A DNA stretch of 64,000 nt from Tetrastigma voinierianum (Eukaryota; Streptophyta; Magnoliopsida; Vitales; Vitaceae): contig JAEQBH010004104.1 in assembly GCA_016808115.1 (NCBI GenBank), forward strand, positions 372,001 through 436,000. Direction: 5' to 3'. The notes under the pieces were generated by a model. That model ran no database searches, was not told where the DNA came from, and saw only the letters and a program-made list of their open reading frames with translations. The position numbers and the translations under genes are program-made. Shown piece after piece: positions 1 to 11,770 of this stretch; position 1 is the first letter of the stretch; every line of letters starts with the position of its first letter.

Positions 1-1311
1 ATGCACCGCGTGTGGTGGAGTCTATCGATAGGATCTAAGCTTCGGCCCTAGAAGATCAATGGTGTCTCTAAAATAATAAGGGTGGGTTTGTCTTTTAAAG
101 GGTCCACAGCGGGAAGCGATTGTACCCTCCGGTGGTGCATAACCTCGCACTACGTCTCGAAGAGGCGGGGTGGCTCTGGCGGTCATCAACTCATACATGC
201 CTTCCTCGGCGTCGAGGGGCTGACCTATGGTAAAGGCTCTCATTACTCGGTACTGAGTTAAACTAAGTAATACAGGTGAATGTGTGGGTGCACTCAGAAA
301 AAAACCTATCATCTAACACAAAGAAGAGCCTGCTTGGCCATACAAATATCTTTGAAATCTAGCTCTGGGCTGTACAAGACTTCAAAAAGATCGGACTCTT
401 CGGCGTCAATATGTCGACCACCTACAGAATGCTTGAGCTTATAAATATAACCCATCATTGGACCTTACTCCTAACCATTAGCTTAGTCGAAAAAGAGACA
501 AGCAAAGGGCGTGAGTCTCGATCAAACATCAAACATGACAAAAGGACAAAGTCGCCCAGAGACTAAGAATTCGGAGATGAGGGGGATAAATGTGTCCACA
601 TAGGCAACGACAAGGTCAAGCGAGAGGGTAATCATACAACAAGTAGTCATGCGAAACACAAGTATGCATACACGATCAATATATCCAAAATGCATAAATC
701 TCTGACCAGAATATCATGATGAAGCAAATTAATTAATAAAAATTAAAAAAACAAACAAACACTCAATGTTTTATTAGCACAAATAGTAGATATCAAACAA
801 TCAATCAATTGCCACATTTTCCTCAAATTATATTAAAGGTTGACCCACTAAAATTCCCCAGTGGAGTCGTCATTTTATGGACCCGGATTTTTCACGTGTG
901 TCCCCACTCGATGGTGAGACTTGTTTTTTTCTTATTTATTTGAAAAAACCATTTTAAAAAAATGGTTTTTTTTTAAAGGGAAAAGAAAATAAGAAATAAA
1001 ACCCTTGTGTGACTCCTTATTTAGGAAAAGACATGTCTACGAAACCGAGTCCAAATTCGGAGGTCATGTTACCTATTGGGAAGATACAGTAGTAAGTCGT
1101 AGCACCCCTCTGAGCCCCTAAAGTCGGGTCTCTACTAATCCGATTATAGAAGTTGTAGTCATTGATTGATTAACTAATAGATACTAAAAATTATCTCTAA
1201 TAATTACACAAATGTACATCAAAACATCAACAAATAAAGAAATAAATAAACTAAACAAGTAAAGTCAAACATGAAAGAATATGTACCTTTACGGCACATC
1301 ATAGACACTAT
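1..1311 (-). mobile_element. Degenerate LTR/primer-site region of a large gypsy-type element
   Basis: Around 855-880 the plus strand reads CCCCAGTGGAGTCGTCA. Its complement (a GACTCCACTGGGG core) resembles the sequence just downstream of the 5' LTR in some large plant Ty3/gypsy elements, which would place an LTR to the right and a leader or gag region to the left, on the minus strand. The adjoining 890-1260 (poly-T tracts, then a stretch with ACCCCTCTGAGCCCC and CTCTACTAATCCGATTA) resembles LTR-type repeats I recall from other plants. No protein domain could be recognised in 1-840; a 96-codon open frame on the minus strand at 22-312 has no family I know. The Tat element that follows interrupts this sequence. 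Family assignment is an inference from motif memory. Confidence 0.35.
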
Positions 1312-2044
1312 TGATGATGCTTTTTTCAACCGGAATTGGGCTAGAGCGTGTAGGGTCGTTAAGTGGGACTGAATTCTTCTTGAAATTTGGTCTGTAAACT
1401 CTTGGATGGAAATCCAGGCTGAAGTAGGATTCTTTGCGATCTTTGAAGTGCAGCCAGGCTCCCCAGACGTGGTACTCCTCTGTAAAACAAGAAGAAGGGG
1501 GTCGGCGAGGGCTTGTAGGTGTAGCTCAGTGCCTATGTCAGTTCTTTCTGAGAGAAAAGATGGAGCGCAGAGAGGCTGAATGCTATTTGCTTATGTTTGC
1601 GTACGCTTTCCGCAGATGGGGTGGCGCTGTATTTATATTGTTTTCCGGTAAGATGGGTGAATAGGATTCTTTCCATTGGATGGGTATTACTTGCCTTTAT
1701 CGGTGGATTCGGTAAGAGGATATAGAAAAGCGGAGTTTATTTAGGATCATCTTCCTTCCTTATTGGGGGATCGACGTCGCATGATGGTACATTATATCGT
1801 GAATTATCTTTCTTTCCTTCTTGGTGAGATTTAGTTTGATTTAAAGGATAAGAGCGTTGTGGGATTGATACATTTTCCATGGAAAGGATTCGGTTGGTTT
1901 TTGGGTCGTGGGCTTTCAGTATCCACATTACACCATCAGCTGGGATAAGCGAATGACTCTCATTTGGTTGTATTAGGAGACACAGGTGTTTCGTTGAACA
2001 GCCTCTTTCTTGGGCACGTAGTGCTTTGTGGGCCTTATTTTTCA
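1312..2044 (-). repeat. 3' LTR of the Tat element
   Basis: Begins on the plus strand with TGATGATGC and ends TTATTTTTCA, i.e. TG...CA when read on the minus strand. It aligns along its length with 11771-12502, sharing for example TGGGTATTACTTGCCTTTAT and ATATCGTGAATTATCTTTC. Several open frames here are LTR sequence, not genes. Confidence 0.75.
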
Positions 2045-2075
2045 AACCTTATCGGTTGCCCCGGCCCTTGTGTAC
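2045..2075 (-). other. Polypurine tract candidate of the Tat element
   Basis: Just inside the 3' LTR, the plus strand reads TTGCCCCGGCCC, purine-rich on the minus strand. The related element at 55683-55705 has TTGCCCCCGGCCC at the same place. Position and base composition suit the plus-strand primer of reverse transcription, but the tract is not pure. Confidence 0.35.
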
Positions 2076-2399
2076 GGTGCTCACGTGGGTAGAGTACATG
2101 CGTTTCTCGCATCAGATTGGGGGAATTTCACGTGTTTGCTGAGTTTGGGTTAGTAGTGCTTGGTGCGTCATATGTCTTGTGATGTGACTCACCCCGGTTT
2201 CACGCTCCCTTCTCCCACTCCTTTCGGTTTCATGTTTCTTTGTATCCTGCATCTTGTGTGCCTCGATCCACGAGACCTTTTCTTTGCCTTTCGCGAGTTT
2301 GGACTTCCCTTCTCTCTTAGTCTTACTGTCTAAACCTTTTGCCTGAGTCTTTAAATGTCTTTCTTGGATAGCTTTTTCTAGCCTTATAAATTCCAGCTG

Positions 2400-4850
2400 C
2401 GTCTTTATCTCCTTGATCACCCCGACGTCGACGAGGCACTAAGGGTTAGGTTGACGAGTTTGCTTTCATTATTTATTTCATCATGGGTTAAATTATTCTT
2501 CCTGCGCATTAGCGGTGACTCTTAATTTGTTATAGGTTAGATATTGCGCCTCGTGGTCAGCCAGGGGTTGAACTTGAGGCCCAGGGAGCCCCTTTTCCCT
2601 TGGACAGGGTAAGGAAAGTAGACGTCGAAATATCTAGAGAGATTCGAAATACCTAAGATCAGCATTCGGCATGCTTTAGCGTGGGGCCTAGCGGTCGGTC
2701 CCTCGTATGGGGCCACAACGCGGGCATTGACTCCTTTGGTGCAGTGTGGTCCCAGACGTTTTGACCCTTTATGTGGTTTAAAGTTTCCGGTGGTGTGCTT
2801 CTTTGGTGGCCTTGATGTGGTCTTCGCTTTATACGCATCCCTTCATAAAAGGGGTTTTGCGGCCGCTAATGTCATCCTTCTCAACTCGCCCGATGGTTGG
2901 GGTATTTTGGTTAGTCATTGGTTTCTTTAGGGACGGGGCTCGGTGTCCCCGGTGTGGCTTGCTCCTTTATCTTTTCTTGAGAAGGAGACCGGCGAGGGCT
3001 TATACCTAGGCGTTTGGCGCTCCTGGTGATTCAGATCTTCCCTCTTCCACGAATTTGTGGAAGGGGCCTTCACTTCTTTGTTAGTGGCCGTAATTGGGAA
3101 AATGACCTGTGACAAGGGCTGACACCACAGGCGTTCGATGGCTGGACCACCCCCGAGAATCTTCGTGAGTGTTCGTTCTGTTTTTGGTATAACTTGTGTG
3201 AGGTCATTGGGTATTTCTGATTCTGCGATGTCTACATGCTTTTAAGGTGCTCGAATTGATCTCAGCGCTGAAGATAACGCCATAGTCTTTGGCGTTGGCT
3301 GGTGTCTCGTCCTTACGGGCGGTCAGTCGGATATTCAAAGTCCTTAGGCACAGATGCACTTTCCTTCTACACTTTTGAGCGTGCGCCTCTTACGAAAGTT
3401 TCTCCCATTGGGCCCTCGTTGCTAAACACACTAAGGAGAACTGCGGCTTAGTTGGAGAGTAACCGGAAGCCGGAGCGTGAAGCAGAAAACCTGGACTCAG
3501 GTTCAGAAGGATCAGTGACTTGGTCGAGTTCGAAATTGAGGCGTCGCCGTCGCCTGTCTGCTGGGTGAAGCGGGATGTTTTTCGTCGCGCGATTAGGCTC
3601 TGAGTCTTGAGTTCGCGTAGCCCATTAGTGCTGCGAAACAAGGTCCCTTGGGTGGGGCGGTTGAAGCGACCATTGGTGGTCATGCCCGTTCTTGTCTGGA
3701 ATCAGCAATGAAAGGTGTTGGTCGCCTTATCGAAGAGCGGAAGAGTTGAGGAGGAAAGATCCGGAATCAGAAATTGGCAGAGATAGCGACTCTTTGCTTC
3801 TTAATGCACAGCGGTATGGTCTAGATCCATTCTTAGGGATTCGATCTCGAGAGATCGAGTGCGGCTGCCATTGATGAGGCACTGGCCTATCTCTCGAGAG
3901 TGTAGTAGTTCCCATACCTTGTCGTATCTAATTCCATTTTGAGTTGAGTGTCGAACTTTAAGTGGATGTTGATTCTATCTTTGGGTGTGTCAGGTGGCTA
4001 CTCACATTTGAAGGGTTTAACGAGACTAAACTAGCGAAAGTCGTCTTGCGGCCGGGCTTCTGAGGCGGGGTGGCTTCCATCGAGAATGCCTTAAGGCTGC
4101 GGGGTCGGGGCGGCGTGTAATGAGGAGCGAGTGAAGCTCAAATCTGATTTGAAGCATACCACCACGTCGCGGGTGCTGGTAGAGGTAGGGAAGATGAGGC
4201 TCGACACGGCAGAAGCTGGCCAGAAGGTGAGCCGGGAGGTCGGGATGATTTGCGGGCTGCCTGAAATGACTTCTTTAGGCTAGGGACCAGTACGTAGTCA
4301 TGATATGAACTTCATATAGTTGGGATGAGCTTCTCACATCGGCGAGCCGAGAGTCAAAAGCTGCGATGCGATTAAAGGCGACACGTGTGATAAGACGGCG
4401 GTGTGGATGAGGCTCGTCGGCGAGGCCGCAGAGAGCTAGCTCGGTAACGCTGGCGAGAATATCGCGGCTGCGTGGGGACCTTCATCAGCAAATAACTTTG
4501 GTTGCTCAGCGGGACGAAGTTATAGGAAGATTATGGATCAATGGCGTACTCGATTGAGCTTTAGTGCGCTGCTTCAATGAAGAAATTTGCTTCGCGCTTA
4601 TCGGTTTGTTTCAACTTTGACCTCCTAACGGCGGCGGAGGAGTCTTTCTCATGACCCGCCCGACTTGATACCCTGCTTGAGGCTCACTCCCTTCTTCGAT
4701 GTATAATCTTAACGTATATAGATATATCTTAGCTTTTTCTTAATGAATATTCATTTTTATTTCATCACTTCGTCTTTGCCCAGCCTCCGCTGTCTTCCAT
4801 GATCTGTATAAATTTCTTGGCTGCATGGCCTAACTTGAACGTCCGAGTTG
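2400..4850 (+). pseudogene. Antisense extra ORF of the Tat element (PF04195-like), broken
   Basis: Read on the plus strand, opposite to pol. The best-supported part is 2740-3180, matched segment by segment with 56450-56880 in the second Tat element: a cysteine/phenylalanine-rich FF-G stretch, a segment ending in LNSPDGWGILV (compare FARFRVAVWV in the other copy), and a following KFVEGAF-type tryptophan/glutamate segment. This pattern is that of the family annotated as putative gypsy-type transposon (PF04195), usually found as an extra ORF in Tat elements. From about 3320 to 4850 there is charged, alanine/glutamate-rich sequence in several frames that could be the family's coiled-coil tail, but no continuous frame survives. 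Its function in the element is unknown. Numerous stops make it a pseudogene. Confidence 0.55.
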
Positions 4851-5067
4851 GATAGCTGATGGGATGTAGAGTTGAAAAGTTGGGTTCTTCGAGCAAGACG
4901 AGCTTCGTAGGCTGCACGGGCTAAAGCAGAGACTTTTAGGGTGCATGGCTGAGTAGAATAGTCGAGTCCTGGCCCGAGTGCATTTGTTTAGGCTCTTATG
5001 GCGAGCGCTTGCCCGGTGAATAGCTAGTGATACGAGGAGTCATAGAGGTACGCATGACCTATGCGGA

Positions 5068-5590
5068 GTAGATGAACTCGTCGAGAAGTGAATCTTGGGC
5101 TCCGGTATTTGAGGCCTTGGTGGCGATCGGCTGAGCTGATCGATCTAACTCCCTAGGTTATTGTGGCACAATGCCCGAGTAGATGAACTCGTCAAGTGCA
5201 TTTCTTGGGCTCCGGCGCGAGGCCTTGGTGGCGATCCGGCTGACGGTCCCAAGCTTCTAGAATTTGCGTGGCTGTCTGAAGTAGATGAACTCGTCAAAGT
5301 GGCGACTCTTGGGCTCAGAGCGCTGAGGTATGGTGGCGATCATTTGGCGATGACTCGGATGCATGGCGTACGCAGTAGATGAACTCGTCAAAGTGAGCCT
5401 CACGGGCTCAGGCCACTGAGGCCTTGTTGGCGTCCGACTGGTGATCGACTCCCCAGGCTGCGTGGCACGTGATGACGTGAACGCTGATCAGGTGAGCCTC
5501 ACGGGCTCGGTATTTGAGGCCTTGGTGGCGATCCGACTGGTAATCGACTCCTAGGGCAGTGGCTTTGTCTGATAGATGAACTTCGTCAAA
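5068..5590. repeat. Tandem array of ~100-bp units inside the Tat element
   Basis: Five to six head-to-tail units start near 5068, 5179, 5281, 5375, 5471 and 5571. Most begin GTAGATGAACTCGTC, followed by CTTGGGCTC or CACGGGCTC, GAGGCCTTGGTGGCGATC and a variable end. Periods run 94-111 bp. Looser copies may extend left to about 4850. It lies between the antisense ORF and integrase; no coding role is evident. Confidence 0.75.
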
Positions 5591-5869
5591 GTATTTGTTG
5601 CTACTTGCCGTTCGACTTACGATTTACTTGGAAAGGTGTGGCGTCTTTAATGCGGTTATGGAGAATTGAAACCTTTGTGCAAATTTCAGGAGTGCTTCAA
5701 CCTCTTGCAAATGGCGGCTTCATTGCTATGGAGCTTTTACTTTGGTTATTACGCACTCTTCTAGTCAGTGCCTTGCGAAATCTGCGAGATGAAGCGTCGG
5801 TTGTCTTTGGGGATCCGCTTTGAATATTAGTTGAGTTTTGTTGGACTTACGCTTGTGGGAGTTGTGTTT

Positions 5870-6207
5870 TCCTAGTCTCCCCTTTATGGGGTCATGTTAT
5901 TCCACAACCCCGTCTTGGGGAATGTGTCAGGAAAGGCGACACATTTCTTAATGCGCTTTCTCGATTTTTGTTCTTCTTTCTTCACGCTTGCTCTCCGCCG
6001 TGCTTCTTTCTCCTTCACATTTCTCTCTTGCTTCGGCTTTCTTCTTTTCTTCCCACATCTCATTCTCCACTTTTATTTCTTCTTTTCTTCCACACTTTCT
6101 GTTTCTCCTCTTGACACAAACTTTTTCCATCCCCTTTTCTTCTTCTCCTCTTTTCCACCTGCTCCTGCTCTTACCTGCTTTTTTTTTTTTTTTTTTTTTT
6201 TTGCAGA
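5870..6207 (+). other. Long pyrimidine tract ending in T24-GCAG
   Basis: From about 5960 to 6178 the plus strand is mostly C and T, then comes an uninterrupted run of T (6179-6202) followed by GCAG. This has the form of a strong splice-acceptor region for plus-strand transcripts, or on the minus strand a long polypurine stretch just downstream of integrase. Open frames of Phe/Ser or Lys/Glu composition across it are low-complexity artefacts. Confidence 0.5.
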
Positions 6208-6439
6208 ACTGGTTTGTCTTGTGTGCTTCAGATGTAATCGATGACTATCATGATTGTAATTGAATGTAACTGATTGGAATAAGAGACTTTTCTTTTTATG
6301 ACTATAAGACTTTCTCATTACATTTGCATGTAATTCTTCTAAGCATTGTATATGCATTTGTACGAGACGATCTAACAAAATAACAGCCAATGCTCAATAA
6401 TCATCAAAAAAGTGTGTGTTTATTTAAGGTTGTGATGTT

Positions 6440-7600
6440 TACTAATAAAAACGTTTAAGATGTTCCGCATTCCAAGCGTGATGTAGAATTTTTCCCTCTT
6501 ATGTCTGGAGCTCGTAGTTGCCTGGTCTGATGACTCGAGATATGATGTAGAGGCCTTCGATTAGGGCTGGTTTTAGTGTCTTGGATTCTTCTAGTTTGGC
6601 GGGAGCTTCTTTAAGACTAGATCACCCGGCAAGTAGCTCCTGGGTTTTACCTTTTGGTTGTAGTACCTCGCTGTCTTCTTTTGATAGTCTTGATCGTCTT
6701 AGAACTGCTCACGTTTTCATCTAGGAGATCGGAAATTTAGACGGAGAGCCTCGTCATTAATGTATTGTTTGCTAACTCGGTCTTAGGGACTTTAATCCAG
6801 AGCCTCGACGGGACTCTTTGCCAAGTGCCAAGGCTAAGGTGAATGGGGTTTCAGGAGTTCTTGACTTATCACGTTGCTATCTTGCGGCCACGCACCTCGG
6901 AGAGGTATTCTACCGATTTTCTTTAGATCTTCCAATTTGGTCTTAAGCGGCCTTAAGGGTTCGATGGTGACTTGGCTGACCATTAGGTGCGGATGTCTTT
7001 GGAGCAGTAATAATTCTTAATTCAGAGCTCGACACGAGAAATCTCACGAACTTAGGCGTTGTCAATTGTTTCCGTTGTCTAATACCCGGGGCTCTTAGAA
7101 TCTGAACACGCATATGATGGCTCGCCGCACAAATTGTGTATCTTGTACAATGATTGTGGCGAAGGTTAAACCCCGACCCACTTGGTGAAGTAATCCCTCG
7201 GCGATGATGAATTTGCGTGGCCTTTTGATAGGCGAGAGGTCGGTATGTCGAGCCGGCTGTTGGAAGAAATTTAGGGACTTAATGATTGATGTGAGGGCTC
7301 GATGGGAGCGTATTGAGATCTTGGCATGCTCTGGAAGATCTTCACATTTCACGACCGGTCGGTTGCATCTCACGAGTATTGTGGGCCCGGTAGTATCCAC
7401 TGTGTCTGAGACCTTTCACGCTGTGCCGAGGCTCAGATGCTCTGATTTCGCGCCCATACCGTATGCTTCCCTTAGCACGCGTGCTCGGTTTCTTTTCCCT
7501 TGCATTTAAGGATGGTGTGAAGCTTCCGGCAGCTACCAAGCTTCCCTTATGATTAGTGAATCGTGACCGTCTGATTTTGTGCTCTTCGGTCGTCGGGTAG
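6440..7600 (-). pseudogene. Integrase of the Tat element, broken
   Basis: On the minus strand, 7400-7095 contains a segment with SPIKRPRKFIIAEGLLHQVG and FVRRAIICVFRF, which corresponds to the core integrase stretch of plant gypsy elements (KFIIVA-DYFTKW-EA, then FVWRAIICRFG). The C-terminal part, at about 6640-6440, reads as a WEGPY-type segment followed by GAYELQ and a WNAEHLK end, the usual terminus of gypsy integrases. Frameshifts separate these pieces. Integrase would insert the cDNA copy into host chromatin. Its position downstream of RNase H and before the tandem array fits the Tat gene order and fixes the element's minus-strand orientation. Confidence 0.65.
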
Positions 7601-7699
7601 AAATTCAGTGCAGTATATAATCCCGATAGGATCCGTCGACTCGACTCGGACCCGGAGCTGGGAAACTCATATCCACGGAGATCGCCAGGGCTCTACCCG

Positions 7700-9640
7700 G
7701 TGTCGACGGTGTTGACTGGCGGGGTTTTCTGTAAGGGCATCGCTAACTTTGCCAAGGTGTCATTTCGGGAGTTCTACTGCGAGGACATGTCGACTTGAAC
7801 CCGGTAATTTTCACTAAATCTCATACCTTTTAGGTAGATCATCCTTCCACTTTGGCCTCGTAGGTGTCTTCTATTTGTCTTACTACCGGTGGGGTCGGCT
7901 GCGGACCTCTAGGCGAATTCGACTTCCGATGAATGGGCGAGAAGTTGAGGCTGTATAGCGGTCTCATACTCGGCCTTGTTGATGGAGGCTTGGAATCAGA
8001 ATCTGGTGCGTGCTTCGATACATTCCTTCTTGAGAGGTCGAGGATTAGACACTTTCACTCCACTTGTGCATTTGAGGCTCCATACGAGAGAGTTTCCGGA
8101 TAAAGTCGAGTCATTGTTTGAGCGTTCTGACGGATTCAGCTGAGGTGAATTCAGCGAAGTGATTAAGATTTTGCCTTTTTATTGCGGGTTTTTCGGCTTG
8201 TATCGATATGAACTGTGATCTGGCCTTCATCGGCCTTAGGGAGGTCTACGGTTTATGTAACACTTGCTTAAGTCGGGTGTCTGTTGAACCACATGGTATG
8301 AGCACAGAGTAAGGGCGAGTTCAGCTGCGGTGATTACGATACCCAAAATTAATTTCTCCATCCTTGGGTACCTCTCCTTCACTCCTCTTAGAGCTCGGCG
8401 CAATGGCCTTCTGATCACTTTTCGTTCTTTGTCTCAGTGAGACGGCGGCCCAGTCGAGTGTCTAATTCAGTAGAGTGAGGGCTCCACTCCAAATAGGACT
8501 TACTAGAATGGGAGGGAGCTGAATATGTTTGGCGAGAATGCTTCTTCGCGCCATTATCCATTGAAGGCCTTAACGGACTTGGAAGAAAGAGGTAGCATTT
8601 ATCGCCCGCCCCAGATACAAAATCGAAGCAAAATGAGCAATCCTCGTCCGGACAACTGGACTTCCTTTATACGATGGCGATGGCATGTGAACCTGATCTT
8701 TATTTTAATGCGGATTTGCCTCAATCCTCGGTGGTTGACTATGAAACCCGAAATTTCCGGTTGAAATCTCAGAAACTTCACCATTTTGGATTCAGTTCAT
8801 GTTGTAATTTCTCGGGATGCAGACGCCTCGACGGATGAAGTATGGAGCTCGGTTGTGGTGGATTTACCGGCGTAATACATCTATGTACACCTCCATAGTT
8901 GTGCCTATACCTTCCTAGAACATCCGGTTCCACCGGGCTCTAATACCAGTGCTCCTGCGTTTTTTGAATGGCTTGGCATCCTACGATAATAATAGGTTCC
9001 ACCGTTGTGGCCGAGCGAGGTCTTTTCTTGGTCGTCACGGACCCATCTTGATCCCGGTTTGTAGCGAGGAGAAGGCGTCCATAAAAGTTGAGGAGTTCAT
9101 GGTAGAATTTGTGGCACTTCTGATAGGAGTTGATCCTCGTAAAGGAAATTGTCCTTTGGGCCGCTCTATTGACGTCGAGTGAAGTCGATATAAATTAAGC
9201 CATACCATTTGCTTTTTGACCGTCTGACATTGTGACCACTCGGGATCTCACCTCCACGATCCTCTTGCTTTGGGAGTTTACTTGATCTCCTGATGGAAAT
9301 GTTTGTCTTTGGCACAGAAGCTCTCCTACTTTTTGTTGATTGGCTTAGAATGGGTGGCGTTCGGCTGAGTGAGTCTTGTAGGGTTAATTCCTCCCATGCT
9401 CCCTTTGCTTCCATGCGAAAAGCGTCTTTGTTAATATAAAAGTAGGAGGCTTTTGGTCTGCATAGCTTGGAGCCGATATAGGCGAGATGTTCAAGGTCGT
9501 CATCCAACGATACCGGTTCTAGTTCTTCTGAGGGCTCAAGTCGGGTGAGCACCTCGTCACGCATGTCGAGCTTGTCCAGGTATATGTTGTCGATCGATTT
9601 CTGCTTCATGGATGCTGAGTAGCATTCCCTAGCCACTTGT
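7700..9640 (-). pseudogene. Reverse transcriptase and RNase H of the Tat element, broken
   Basis: The frame at 9636-9166 (156 codons) carries LEPVSLDDDLEHLAYIGSKL, the classic linker before RT in Tat/Retand-type polyproteins, then a stretch ending KSKWYGLIYIDFT that corresponds to the NGKWR-CIDFTDLN segment of RT. RNase H is recognisable at about 8010-7935, where the minus strand reads as F-QASINKAEYETAI, matching the SNNEAEYEAL motif with its catalytic-site glutamate. The sequence between is too frameshifted to locate the YxDD box by eye. These enzymes would copy the element's RNA and remove the template. Confidence 0.65.
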
Positions 9641-10599
9641 TGATCTCCTCAAACCATTCGTACTCCGCTTACGGTAGGAAACTTGATCATCATGTGGTAT
9701 GCGGAGGGGATGGATTTGCTGCATTGAAGTGCACTTTAACAACATATTTATAGCGAGATAAGTCTACAATGGGAATCTTCTTTGTCGTCGTTGCACGGCA
9801 GGGAATCTCCCAGGTGAGGCTACTAGTTGTATTGAGCCCAAGTTAATACCTTTTCTAGGAGAACCCCATGGATGTGTGTTGAGCGGGTTTCCGATCTCTC
9901 AGCCAGGTGCCGTGTAGAAAGTGGCCAGCAGAATGATGTCGGTGAACTCCGTTGTAAACTAGGACGTGAACTATTTTGTTGGCCTAGCTGCGCGAACTAC
10001 CAATGAGTGCCGTCATGGGGTGTTGGCATCCCTCGGATCAGTTAAAATGTGATGGACGTGTCGGCCGCGCGGTTGGGTAGCAAACATGTTCCAGCTATCT
10101 CTGTGACGATCTTTGCTTGCGAATGGAGCCTTAAAACGGCGGATTCCCTACTCTGCGCGATCCTCACGGGATCATGATTCTCTGGGGGTTGTTGGTGCTA
10201 AGTTGTCGTCTGCCCAGGAATTGGTGGTTGTGGCGGGGCACAGTTCGAGCTTGGTCGAGGCGATTTGAGGGGATGGGCGTCGGATACCGCCGTAATAAGT
10301 GATCTATTTCCCTCTTGAGTTGTATCTGTGCGTCCGTGCGGTGCCCACCAGTCCACTATGGAACTCGCGAAAGTACACAGGTTGTCTCTTGTGGCGAAGT
10401 CGACCTTCATTTAAGTTGGCCACCTCGGGGCCCATTCGTTTCGTGCCAGCGCGGGACTGCGATATCTTGAGGCTGAAGGGGGTGAATCGTTGAGGCGAAT
10501 AACGTCGTCGTCTTTCAAGTTGCGGTGGGCCCAGACGATCTCTGAGGTTCCCACACCTTTTTGGGGACCGTTCTCCATCCTTCTTGGGAGACCTTTCTC

Positions 10600-11740
10600 G
10601 GTCGTTCTCTCTTTTGGGGCTTCGTCCTCATCACTTGTCTGTCCCGCTTTTTTCTTTATGACTGGATGAGTTCTCTTTCTTGGATATGAGAGCTTAACTG
10701 CAGATTAATATACTTTTACGCTTTTGTGAGCACCTCGACCATGCCTTGCAGGAGTTTTGGAGATGGAAAACATCAAATCTTTCGACTGAACCCCTAAGCC
10801 AACAATGAATGCAGTGATCGCGAACTTCTCGTTAGGTATATCTACCTTTAGAGACTCGACGTGAATCTGAACGCCAGACCTCGGGCTTTCTTGCGAGCTG
10901 CAGCGATGGTCGACGGTGATAGCAGCTCTATCGTCCACGACCCAGTGAAGTGAAGGCGAATGCAATGAATAGCTACATGAATAGGAGATTGATGACGGTG
11001 GAAGCTGTCGCCAGGCCCGAGGCTTGACCTTTTAATGTGATATGGCTACGCATCGCCGCTGGATCTTGATACCCGGCGCGGCTCCATTTGGTTTTTGTAA
11101 GTGTTGAGATGATCGGCTGGATCCACTAACACCATCGGGTAACCCTTGTGGCATCGAATTTCTTTGGAAGGGGAAGTGAAGCACCTCGGTTGCAGAGGGG
11201 TGATTCGGTTGTTGGCACAGGGTGTCCATGAGTGTGGGCATCCTCTTACCACCTCCTTCTGTTTGAGGCTCTTTACGGGAGGCTCTTGAACCTCTGCTCC
11301 CATGATGGTTCTCCGAGTCCACGTTGGGGATGGTGTAGTTCCTCGTTCTGTCGTGCCCCAGTGTTGCTTGGTTGCCCTCTCTCAGGAGCCAATTGTGATC
11401 CCGTCACTCATAGCTCGGCTAGACTTTGCCACGTTTCGGCTCCTCGGGAATGTCGAGGTGTTGCCCTTCATAGGAGGAAGGTTGCTTGAACCTTCACGTG
11501 TTGTCGTGTATCCAGGTAGGCGTTGTATCTTCCTAGTGAGTTGTTAATTCTCCTATCGGGCGTTGGTTGGTGAGGCGGGTGCCTCCCACACGTTCGTGTT
11601 GGCTTGCATTGCTTCTAATGTCTTTTTTGAGGTATGTTGTGCGTCGCTGGCGGATCCACGCATCCTTGGCGGGTGGCGTTGCTCCTACTTGTGTTCGGTT
11701 AAATACCATGATAGCGAAATCAGTTATATTTGTAAAGAGA
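10600..11740 (-). pseudogene. Gag of the Tat element, broken
   Basis: Minus-strand frame 10965-10705 contains DIPNEKFAITAFIVGLG followed by LMFSISKTPA, the conserved centre of plant retrotransposon Gag. Frame 11322-11032 holds the upstream part with FPFQRNSMPQGLPDG and SSQHLQKPNGA, which corresponds to the MP-FK-P-YDG-DP-DHL-TY segment. Gag would form the cytoplasmic virus-like particle. About 9,700-10,600 on the same strand should hold the Gag tail and protease, but no clear motif was found there. Confidence 0.65.
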
Positions 11741-11746
11741 GATTGT

Positions 11747-11770
11747 ATCGTTCCACGAGGCAGGCGCTAA
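11747..11770 (-). other. Primer-binding-site region of the Tat element
   Basis: Immediately inside the 5' LTR the minus strand reads TTAGCGCCTGCCTCGTGGAA. This is close to the TTGGCGCCGTCTGTGGGAA sequence commonly found next to the 5' LTR of plant gypsy elements, and it supports both the LTR boundary and the orientation. Confidence 0.55.

Noticed and set aside
1434..1664. 76-codon plus-strand frame
   Set aside because: Lies inside the Tat LTR and is not kept in the other LTR.
5894..6390. Open frames rich in Phe/Ser/Leu on plus and Lys/Glu on minus
   Set aside because: They arise from the pyrimidine tract and have no domain.
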